Of a DNA stretch of 7,325 bases, positions 1-5,147 are shown one piece after another. The stretch is from an uncultured Collinsella sp. GTDB lineage: Bacteria > Actinomycetota > Coriobacteriia > Coriobacteriales > Coriobacteriaceae. The stretch is from contig URZJ01000083.1 of assembly GCA_900552395.1 (NCBI GenBank), positions 1-7,325 of the forward strand, in the 5' to 3' direction. Each line of letters starts with the position of its first letter. Positions within the stretch are counted from its first letter, which is position 1. The position numbers were made by a program, and so were the translations under genes. The notes under the pieces were generated by a model that saw only the letters and a list, made by a program, of their open reading frames with translations, was not told the origin of the DNA and did not search any database.

Positions 1-38
1 CGCTCGAACAGGGCATCCCCTGCTGCCGACTCTGCCAT
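1..38 (-). CDS. Start of an unidentified leftward gene (5' fragment, 12 codons)
   Basis: Reading leftward from an ATG at 38-36, the frame is open to the window edge and gives MAESAAGDALFE plus a partial codon. A Shine-Dalgarno sequence GGGAGG (44-49) lies 5 nt upstream of the ATG, and a perfect TATAAT (90-95) lies upstream of that. These are the reasons to call a real gene start and not a chance ORF. The peptide is too short to assign a family or function. The gene follows the xdhC-family gene on the same strand but has its own apparent promoter and lies beyond two inverted repeats, so it is probably a separate transcription unit. Confidence 0.55.
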   Translation of the reverse strand, partial: MAESAAGDALFE

Positions 39-43
39 TTGCG

Positions 44-49
44 CCTCCC
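44..49 (-). promoter_or_regulatory. Ribosome binding site of the truncated left-end gene
   Basis: GGGAGG on the minus strand, 5 nt before the ATG at 38. It is a close match to the anti-Shine-Dalgarno consensus and is the main support for this start. Confidence 0.55.
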
Positions 50-89
50 ATACCCTAGGCAGCGGCCCCATGCCGCTCAACGGTCGGAC

Positions 90-95
90 ATTATA
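90..95 (-). promoter_or_regulatory. Candidate -10 box (TATAAT) for the left-end gene
   Basis: A perfect TATAAT on the minus strand, giving an expected transcript start near 83 and a leader of about 45 nt before the ATG at 38. At 16-18 nt upstream there is no recognisable TTGACA; the hexamer at 113-118 reads AATGCT. An activator may therefore be needed, and the inverted repeat at 118-150 sits just upstream of that -35 position. Confidence 0.45.
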
Positions 96-117
96 GGGCA
101 TATGGCACAGGTAGCAT

Positions 118-150
118 TTTGACCCGCGATCCTGCATCCCCGGGGTCAAA
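118..150. repeat. Inverted repeat TTTGACCC-N17-GGGTCAAA
   Basis: Two perfect 8-nt arms (118-125 and 143-150) separated by 17 nt, with half-site centres 25 bp apart. The element abuts the -35 position of the candidate TATAAT promoter at 90-95. It could be a two-site operator for a dimeric regulator or a hairpin in an intergenic repeat. No T-run follows on either strand, so it is not a canonical intrinsic terminator. Confidence 0.5.
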
Positions 151-154
151 CAGC

Positions 155-221
155 AGTTGCGGTGGAATAGGGACTGTTTGATGGCTTAACAGGCATAAAC
201 AGTCCGTATTTCACCGCAACT
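155..221. repeat. Long inverted repeat (25-nt arms) downstream of the xdhC-family gene
   Basis: Arms 155-179 and 197-221 are complementary over 25 nt, with one G-T pair (165/211) and one G-G mismatch (170/206), around a 17-nt loop. The structure begins 17 nt past the xdhC-family stop codon. It could fold as an mRNA 3'-end hairpin that stops RNA polymerase or protects against exonucleases. No T-run follows on the minus strand, so it is not a textbook intrinsic terminator. It may instead be a dispersed palindromic element, which cannot be tested from one window. Confidence 0.7.
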
Positions 222-238
222 CATATATGGGGATGAGA

Positions 239-1282
239 CTATCGCTTGCGGGGGACGAGTTTGGTGCGGCGCAGGTGAATCATCTCGGCGGCGATGGAGA
301 TAGCGATCTCCTCGGGGTCCTCGGCCTCGATGGCGACTCCGATCGGCAGGTGCAGCTCGCCGATTTGCTCCTGCGTAAAGCCCTCCTGCTCCAAACGGGC
401 GCGCACAAAGGCCGTCTTGCGGCGCGAGCCCAAGCAGCCCAGATAGGCGGGTTTCGCGCGCATGGCCTGAATCACCACGTCGATATCGGACTTGTGGCCT
501 GCTGTGGCCACGACCACCAGGTCGCGCGGGCCGATGGGGCACTGCTTGCTCAGGTTCTTGTAATCGACCAGACGACGGTCGTAGACGCCGGGCCCCCATT
601 CGGGGGTCAACGTGCCGGGGCGGTCGTCGCAAGCCACGACGGCAAAGCCCGCCGCCGTGAGCACCCGCGCCGTCGCAGCGCCCACGTGGCCGCAGCCAAA
701 GATATAGGTCAGGCCCTCGGGGCAGAGCGTCTCGATGTGCGCCGGGGGAATCTCGGAGGCGGCGTTGGTGTAGGTGACCTTACTCCCCTCCTCCACCAGC
801 GAAAGCTCGGGGCAGCCGGCAATGGTATGGCGCGATGTCTCGCCATGGTACTCAACCACATCGCCCTCGAGCGCGCTCGCGATAAACGGCTCAAAGTCGA
901 TGACGAAGTCGCCGATGCGCCGATAGGCCAAGACGTCGGCAACCGACTGGAACAACGGTGCCTGAGTCGCATCCAAATGCAGGTAGCACAGGCAGATGGC
1001 TCCGCCGCAGATCATGCCGGTATCGGAGTTCTCGCCGCCCATGGTGTAGCGGACCAGACGCGACTGTCCCGCGCTCAGGAGCTCGCGCGCCTCATCCAGC
1101 GCAAAGAGCTCAATCTTGCCGCCGCCGATAGTGCCCGCCTGGCTGCCATCGGCAAAGACGGCCATCCAGGCGCCCACACCGCGCGGGGACGACCCCGCCG
1201 TACCGGCCACGACCACCAGCTCGCACGTCTCGCCAGCACGCAGGGCGGCAAGCGCCGCATTCACAACATCGAGCTTTTCCAT
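239..1282 (-). CDS. xdhC: XdhC/CoxI-family molybdenum hydroxylase maturation protein
   Basis: A 347-residue XdhC/CoxI-family protein. Known members bind the molybdenum cofactor, help its sulfuration or insertion, and deliver it to xanthine dehydrogenase-type hydroxylases; they are cytoplasmic and not part of the mature enzyme. The N-terminal half has SSPRGVGAWMAV (31-42), GTIGGGKIE (50-58) and MICGG (90-94), whose cysteine is the conserved family cysteine. The C-terminal half is a Rossmann-like domain with FGCGHVG (195-201), AGHKSD (261-266), GCLGSRRK (282-289) and a closing HLPIGVAIEAEDPEEIA stretch (311-327). The start at 1282 is preceded by a GAAGG-type binding site and lies 9 nt after the yqeB stop, so the two genes are almost certainly cotranscribed. 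The neighbours suggest its client is a selenium-dependent purine hydroxylase encoded elsewhere. The family is clear; the symbol is assigned by family and may differ in curated genomes. Confidence 0.92.
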   Translation of the reverse strand: MEKLDVVNAALAALRAGETCELVVVAGTAGSSPRGVGAWMAVFADGSQAGTIGGGKIELFALDEARELLSAGQSRLVRYTMGGENSDTGMICGGAICLCYLHLDATQAPLFQSVADVLAYRRIGDFVIDFEPFIASALEGDVVEYHGETSRHTIAGCPELSLVEEGSKVTYTNAASEIPPAHIETLCPEGLTYIFGCGHVGAATARVLTAAGFAVVACDDRPGTLTPEWGPGVYDRRLVDYKNLSKQCPIGPRDLVVVATAGHKSDIDVVIQAMRAKPAYLGCLGSRRKTAFVRARLEQEGFTQEQIGELHLPIGVAIEAEDPEEIAISIAAEMIHLRRTKLVPRKR

Positions 1283-1291
1283 TGCCGCCTT

Positions 1292-2086
1292 CTATCCTCT
1301 AAAGACATCGGTGAGCATAGCGAGTGCCTCGAGCACGCCGCCGCCGACCGACGTCGCTTTGTCCGAAATGTAGTTGATATAGCTGGCATCGCCGCGCGGG
1401 TCGACATCGGCGCATTTAAAGCCCTCAGTCACCTGCACGCCGTTCGCCAAAAGCCCGCGCAGACAGCCATCGATCTGCGTGCACATGGGCGTATCGCCCG
1501 CGTAGCCAATCACGTCTCCGGCGCTCACGATGTCGCCGATTGCGCGGTCGGACCGAAACACGCCGGCGGCGGGGCTGTGGATAACACGTTCCTTGCCATA
1601 GCCGGCGATAATGCCCGGCACGCCCGTGTTGGGCTGGGGCGAACCTTGGGTAATGACACGGCCGAGAAAATGCCCGCGCATGGTCTCGACCACGGCGTCG
1701 CAGTCAACCGGCGCGGTAAAGCCCGGCCCCACAGCGATGACGGCAGGCGCCATGTCGCGCGTGGTGCCCAAGTTGCGCTTAGCCAAAATCGCGTCGACCA
1801 CAGCCGCGGGTTTCAGCTCGCCGAGCATCTTGGCCTGAGGGTCCACCACAACGGCGACGTCTCCAGCCTCGGTAATCTCAAGCGCCTCAGCCGGCGTCCG
1901 TGCCAAGCGAGCGCGAATGCCTTCGATCTCGACCTCACCCAGGCGAATGGCCTCGCAAAAACAGATTGTGCGGCGGATGCACGTGGGAACCGCGATATCG
2001 GCCATAACGACCGACACGCCGGCGCGCACCAAGCGAGCGGCGACGCCCGTGGCGATATCGCCGGCGCCGCGAACATAAACGAGCAT
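1292..2086 (-). CDS. yqeB: YqeB/EF2563-family selenium-dependent molybdenum hydroxylase maturation protein
   Basis: A 264-residue protein of the YqeB (EF2563) family, a marker of genomes with selenium-dependent molybdenum hydroxylases and thought to act in maturing their labile selenium-containing cofactor; the chemistry is unknown. Seen in the translation: a nucleotide-binding-like start RGAGDIATG (6-14), PTCIRRTICFCEA (34-46) with three cysteines, AVGPGFTAP (118-126), a PNTG motif (152-155), a predicted beta-rich middle around IHSPAAGVF (169-177), and ADVDPRGD (226-233). The start at 2086 has GGGAGGT (2096-2102) upstream. The xdhC-family gene follows after 9 nt, and yqeC is transcribed divergently from the other side. 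From memory, E. coli YqeB is about twice as long and also contains an XdhC-type region; here the two parts appear as separate adjacent genes. Confidence 0.9.
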   Translation of the reverse strand: MLVYVRGAGDIATGVAARLVRAGVSVVMADIAVPTCIRRTICFCEAIRLGEVEIEGIRARLARTPAEALEITEAGDVAVVVDPQAKMLGELKPAAVVDAILAKRNLGTTRDMAPAVIAVGPGFTAPVDCDAVVETMRGHFLGRVITQGSPQPNTGVPGIIAGYGKERVIHSPAAGVFRSDRAIGDIVSAGDVIGYAGDTPMCTQIDGCLRGLLANGVQVTEGFKCADVDPRGDASYINYISDKATSVGGGVLEALAMLTDVFRG

Positions 2087-2095
2087 TCCCGGGGT

Positions 2096-2102
2096 ACCTC
2101 CC
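2096..2102 (-). promoter_or_regulatory. Ribosome binding site of yqeB
   Basis: GGGAGGT on the minus strand, 9 nt before the ATG at 2086. It supports this start as the first gene of the yqeB-xdhC unit. Confidence 0.6.
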
Positions 2103-2188
2103 TGTGCTACGGTTTGAGCAGAGCAAAAGCGGTTCGGCCGCTACTCTGATGATTATTTATTATCACAGTATTATACGGCGGTGAACAG
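2103..2188. promoter_or_regulatory. Divergent promoter region between yqeB and yqeC
   Basis: Divergent genes flank this stretch, so promoters for both should lie here. It holds an AT-rich island (about 2149-2175) that stands out in GC-rich DNA. On the plus strand TATTAT occurs at 2158-2163 and 2169-2174; on the minus strand GATAAT (2159-2164) and TATAAT (2170-2175) face yqeB. None has a good TTGACA at 16-18 nt, so no specific promoter is assigned. An imperfect inverted repeat (2119-2148) lies beside the island: CAGAG/CTCTG outer arms and AGCGG/CCGCT inner arms. It could be an operator or a hairpin in the yqeB leader. No regulator gene is visible in the window. Confidence 0.5.
2177..2184 (+). 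promoter_or_regulatory. Ribosome binding site of yqeC
   Basis: GGCGGTGA lies 4 nt before the ATG at 2189 and differs from the GGAGGTGA consensus at one base. It supports this start. Confidence 0.55.
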
Positions 2189-2926
2189 ATGGAAACGGTT
2201 AGCGGCAATCTTGCCTCCGCGCTCAGGATCGAGCCGGGCATTACCGCGATTATCGGCAGTGGCGGCAAGTCGACGCTGCTGAAGACGCTGGGTCTCGAGC
2301 TCATGCGCGCTGGCGGCCTCGTGCTCCTCTGTACCGCCACGCACATGTTTCCCGTCGCCGGCGTGCCATGGGACGGGTCGAGCCGTCGCCTGGACGCCGC
2401 GCCTTGGAAGCCGGGGACCCTACATGTTCCCGGCTGCACCTGCGAGGCATGCGCGGGACTTGTCCGCGGAAGCATCTGCCAGACGGGTGTTTTGGACCCG
2501 GAGACAGGCAAGCTCTCCGCCCCCGCTGAGCCGCTCGACCAGCTGGCGCAGCGCTTTGACTATGTGTTGGCCGAGGCAGATGGCAGCAAGCGACTCCCGC
2601 TCAAGGCACATGCCGCCTGGGAGCCGGTAATTCCCGCCGCCGCGACAAACGTTGTCTGGGTCGTCGGCGCCTCGGGGCTGGGCAAGCCCGTCGCCGAGGT
2701 TGTCCACCGCCCCGAGCTCTTCTGCGAGCGCTGCGGCTGCGAGCCCACCGACGCTGCCACCCCAGAGCGCGTCGCCCAGGTGCTCAATGCCGAGCTGCAG
2801 ATGCTGAACCTCAACAATGCCCGTATCATGCTCAACCAAGCCGACACGCTTGCCGACCCAACAATGGCAGATCGCTTCGAGGCAGCCCTCAACCGCCCCC
2901 TCATCGCCACCAGCCTCCAGGGGTAG
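2189..2926 (+). CDS. yqeC: YqeC-family selenium cofactor maturation protein (P-loop)
   Basis: A 245-residue YqeC-family protein, linked by gene co-occurrence to selenium-dependent molybdenum hydroxylases; its biochemical role is unproven. A P-loop GSGGKST (23-29) implies nucleotide binding, followed by TATHMF (49-54), the family signature AEADGSKRLPLKAHAAWEPVIP split across 128-149, VGASGLGKP (159-167), HRPE (173-176) and a G4-like LNQAD (215-219). Two cysteine groups stand out: C83, C85, C88 (with C97 nearby), and C179, C182, C184. They might bind metal or carry sulfur or selenium; I do not recall them as general family features. It is the only complete rightward gene, divergent from yqeB and convergent with hyuA. 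Its stop codon lies inside the inverted-repeat element at 2920-2992, so the C-terminus may have been trimmed or set by that element. Confidence 0.9.
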   Translation: METVSGNLASALRIEPGITAIIGSGGKSTLLKTLGLELMRAGGLVLLCTATHMFPVAGVPWDGSSRRLDAAPWKPGTLHVPGCTCEACAGLVRGSICQTGVLDPETGKLSAPAEPLDQLAQRFDYVLAEADGSKRLPLKAHAAWEPVIPAAATNVVWVVGASGLGKPVAEVVHRPELFCERCGCEPTDAATPERVAQVLNAELQMLNLNNARIMLNQADTLADPTMADRFEAALNRPLIATSLQG

Positions 2927-2992
2927 CAAATTTGGGACGGGGCTCTTTTTGCTACCCCGTCCCAAAAAATCATCTCCCAAATTAGCTACCCC
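2920..2992. repeat. Nested inverted-repeat element between convergent yqeC and hyuA
   Basis: Three alternative pairings overlap here. Outer arms 2920-2937 and 2975-2992 match in 17 of 18 positions. Inner arms 2931-2942 and 2955-2966 (TTTGGGACGGGG) are perfect over 12 bp with a 12-nt loop. Arms 2920-2930 and 2948-2958 (GGGGTAGCAAA) are perfect over 11 bp. GCTACCCC also occurs twice in direct orientation. The element overlaps the yqeC stop and ends 13 nt from the hyuA stop, so it could serve as a bidirectional terminator, although no T-run directly follows the inner stem on either strand. The layout also suits a dispersed palindromic or MITE-like element, which is inference. Confidence 0.75.
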
Positions 2993-3005
2993 GGCGGTCT
3001 TCCCG

Positions 3006-4373
3006 TTAGCGGGGGACGTAGCGGCCGGGCTGGGCTCCGGTGGGCTCGCCGTCGCGCGCAGCCAGCACGCCATTCACAAACACGGCCTTGGCGCGGCCGT
3101 GCGCCTCAAAGCCCTCGAGCGGCGTGTAGTCCACAGCCTGATGCTGCGTCGCCGCGCGAATGGTCCAGCGCGCCTTGGGATCCCACACGCACACGTCGGC
3201 ATCGGCACCCTCGGCAAGACAGCCCTTGCGCGGATACATGCCAAAGACGCGCGCCGGGTTCTCGCTCATCAGGCGGCACAGATCCTCGGGGCCCAGCTGT
3301 CCCTCAAAGCTCGTGGCGATCGCGACGGGGCGATGCTCCACACCGGGTCCGCCGTTGGGAATCGCGCGGAAGTCGTCGCGCCCGCGGTCCTTTTGCCCGT
3401 GCAGGTTAAAGCTGCAGTGGTCGGTCGCAATCGTATCGATCTCGCCGGCCACAAGCGCCTCGCGCAGGGCTGCACGGTCGCCGGCATGGCGCAGCGGCGG
3501 GCTCATCACATACTTGGCACCCGCAAAGCCATCCTCTCCCTGCTCCAGATAGCAGGTGTCGTCGAGCATCAGATACTGAGGGCAGGTCTCGACATGGATG
3601 TCCTTCTGCCCGCGCGCCTTGGCAGCGCGAATGGCCTCGAGCCCCAGCTTGGTCGAAAGGTGCACCACGTTAACCGGCGCGTCGCCGGCCAGGTGCGCCA
3701 GATACAGCAGACGGCTCACTGCCTCGGCCTCGCACACATCCGGACGGCTGAGCGCATGGCCCTCGGGCCCGTGGATACCCTGCTCAAACACGCGCTTCTG
3801 CAGCTCATTCACCAGCGTGCCGTTCTCGCAATGCACGCACAGGATACCGCCCACGCGCTTGAGCTCCTCCAGCACCTCGAGCGTCTCGGCATCGTCCAGG
3901 CGCAGATGGTCGTAGGCAAAGTAGGTCTTAAACGACGACACGCCCGCCTCGCGCATGGCCGAAAGATCGGCGCGGTTGCGCTCATTCCACTCGGCAAGCG
4001 CCATATGGAAGGCATAGTTGGCGGTGCAGGTGCCGTCGGCGCGATGATGCCACTCGACCAAGGCATCGGGCATGGTCACGCCGCGATCGGCCGTCGCGTA
4101 GTCCACAATGGTCGTCGTGCCGCCGCAGGCAGCCGCGCGCGTGCCGGTCTCAAAGCTATCGGCTGTCCAATCCATGCCGGTCCAGCACTGCATGTGCGTG
4201 TGCCCATCGATAAAGCCCGGGAACACCCAGCAGCCCGCAGCATCCTCGACGGTATCGCCCTCGGCCGGCTCAATCGCCGCGGCAATCCGTACGATCTTAT
4301 CGCCATCCATGGCAAGATCGGCGCGGCGAAGCCCCTGGGGCGTCACGAGTGCGCCGTTTTTGATGATGATCAT
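3006..4373 (-). CDS. hyuA: Dihydropyrimidinase/D-hydantoinase-family cyclic amidohydrolase
   Basis: A 455-residue member of the cyclic amidohydrolase family (dihydropyrimidinase, hydantoinase, allantoinase), close in size to E. coli HyuA (YgeZ). These enzymes open cyclic amide or ureide rings at a two-metal centre. The expected residues are visible: H58 and H60 in GHTH, the carboxylated lysine K149 in SFKTYFAYD with substrate-contacting Y154, H181 in CVHCENG, H238 in VVHLST, D318 in TDHCSF, and N340-G341 in the substrate-binding segment. It therefore looks catalytically competent. Substrate cannot be read from sequence; the neighbours point to a hydantoin- or ureide-like intermediate of purine or uric acid breakdown. 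The start at 4373 has AAGGAG 5 nt upstream, and the mocA stop lies 9 nt away within that binding site, implying cotranscription. Allantoinase or dihydropyrimidinase activity are alternatives. Confidence 0.92.
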   Translation of the reverse strand: MIIIKNGALVTPQGLRRADLAMDGDKIVRIAAAIEPAEGDTVEDAAGCWVFPGFIDGHTHMQCWTGMDWTADSFETGTRAAACGGTTTIVDYATADRGVTMPDALVEWHHRADGTCTANYAFHMALAEWNERNRADLSAMREAGVSSFKTYFAYDHLRLDDAETLEVLEELKRVGGILCVHCENGTLVNELQKRVFEQGIHGPEGHALSRPDVCEAEAVSRLLYLAHLAGDAPVNVVHLSTKLGLEAIRAAKARGQKDIHVETCPQYLMLDDTCYLEQGEDGFAGAKYVMSPPLRHAGDRAALREALVAGEIDTIATDHCSFNLHGQKDRGRDDFRAIPNGGPGVEHRPVAIATSFEGQLGPEDLCRLMSENPARVFGMYPRKGCLAEGADADVCVWDPKARWTIRAATQHQAVDYTPLEGFEAHGRAKAVFVNGVLAARDGEPTGAQPGRYVPR

Positions 4374-4378
4374 AATTG

Positions 4379-4385
4379 CTCCTTA
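4379..4385 (-). promoter_or_regulatory. hyuA ribosome binding site overlapping the mocA stop codon
   Basis: TAAGGAG on the minus strand combines the mocA stop TAA (4385-4383) with the hyuA Shine-Dalgarno AAGGAG (4384-4379), 5 nt before the hyuA ATG. Ribosomes ending mocA stop on the hyuA binding site, which favours translational coupling. Confidence 0.65.
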
Positions 4386-4997
4386 TTGATTGATGCAGTT
4401 GGCCACGCGATCAAAATACGAGCAGGCGGCGATATGCTCCGTTATGCGTCGCTGTCCCTTGACGGTATCGACGTCCCACAGCTCGTAGGCACGCGCCTCG
4501 ACCAGCACCACGTCGGTACGGTCCTTGAGGATCGAACCGCCGCCGTCCTTACCCTCAAGACACATAAGTGCATCGAACAGTTCCGCCGGAAAGAGCACCG
4601 GGCTCGAAGGCTCACCGTTGCACGCAAGACGCACCGGATACTTGCGGCCACGCTCATCAAACGCGCGAACCATGGCCTCAAAAGAATCCGAACTCACGAG
4701 CGGCTGGTCGCCCGGCAAAAAGAGGCAACCCTTCCAGCCGCGGCTCGCCCCCCACGAAAGGCCCGCACGGACGCTTTCGCTCCTGAGCTTGCCATCGTGC
4801 AGCACGCACGGGCAATGCTTGTCCTCGCAAATCTGGGCGACCTCGGGCCAACGCGTCGAAACCACGACGTCAAAGCCCCGGGGAACCGAATCGATATTCC
4901 GGGCAATCAGCGGCTTGCCATAGATATCGGCGAGCATCTTGTTAGAGCCAAATCGCTTGCCCTCGCCCGAAGCCATAATGACGCAACCAAGTTTCAT
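4383..4997 (-). CDS. mocA: Molybdenum cofactor cytidylyltransferase-like nucleotidyltransferase
   Basis: A 204-residue MobA/MocA-like NTP transferase (E. coli MocA/YgfJ is about 190). MocA uses CTP to turn Mo-molybdopterin into the cytosine dinucleotide cofactor used by xanthine dehydrogenase-type hydroxylases; it is cytoplasmic. The N-terminal nucleotide-binding loop is MASGEGKRFGSNKML (8-22), a variant of the usual AAGxSxRMGxxK. LPGDQP (94-99) carries the metal-binding D97; the Q at 98 fits MocA better than GTP-using MobA. RSESVRAGL (72-80), GGGSILKD (152-159) and WDVDT (174-178) match the rest of the fold. A longer frame opens at 5048, but the ATG at 4997 is preceded 6 nt upstream by GGGGAGGT and begins exactly at the conserved domain, so it is chosen. 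hyuA follows after 9 nt. Cytidylyl specificity is inferred from context and motif. Confidence 0.87.
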   Translation of the reverse strand: MKLGCVIMASGEGKRFGSNKMLADIYGKPLIARNIDSVPRGFDVVVSTRWPEVAQICEDKHCPCVLHDGKLRSESVRAGLSWGASRGWKGCLFLPGDQPLVSSDSFEAMVRAFDERGRKYPVRLACNGEPSSPVLFPAELFDALMCLEGKDGGGSILKDRTDVVLVEARAYELWDVDTVKGQRRITEHIAACSYFDRVANCINQ

Positions 4998-5003
4998 GGC
5001 GAT

Positions 5004-5011
5004 ACCTCCCC
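5004..5011 (-). promoter_or_regulatory. Ribosome binding site that fixes the mocA start
   Basis: GGGGAGGT on the minus strand, 6 nt before the ATG at 4997. The upstream in-frame ATG at 5048 has no comparable site, so this decides the start. Confidence 0.7.
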
Positions 5012-5085
5012 TGAAACCATCGTACCCATAACTCGCGTCGCGGGGCATCTACATCGAAAGCGCTTATCCCGCACGCCCACGATGC

Positions 5086-5124
5086 AAAAAGGGGCACCCC
5101 GCCGGTTGGCAGAGCGCCCCCTTT
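5086..5124 (-). terminator. Intrinsic terminator downstream of ygeW
   Basis: On the minus strand AAAGGGG (5124-5118) pairs with CCCCTTT (5094-5088). After one bulged G, nine more base pairs (three of them G-U) close on an AACC loop (5108-5105). A run of five T (5090-5086) follows the stem. It starts 24 nt past the ygeW stop, fits a canonical Rho-independent terminator, and separates ygeW from mocA-hyuA. The 88 nt between it and the mocA ATG should then hold the mocA-hyuA promoter, but I see no convincing -35/-10 pair there. Confidence 0.82.
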
Positions 5125-5147
5125 ACATGGCTTACCTCAGCCCAGCT

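Noticed and set aside
227..2149. A 640-codon open frame on the plus strand antisense to the xdhC-family gene and yqeB
   Set aside because: Same codon-register effect; the minus-strand proteins have clear family motifs and ribosome binding sites, while this frame has neither.
2927..2970. Canonical intrinsic terminator for yqeC at the inner stem of the repeat element
   Set aside because: The stem is strong but is followed by A residues on the plus strand and AAATTT on the minus strand, not by a T-run, so it is recorded as a repeat with possible terminator function.
4998..5048. N-terminal extension of mocA by 17 residues from the ATG at 5048
   Set aside because: The strong GGGGAGGT site lies inside this stretch, directly before the ATG at 4997, and the conserved nucleotide-binding domain begins there.
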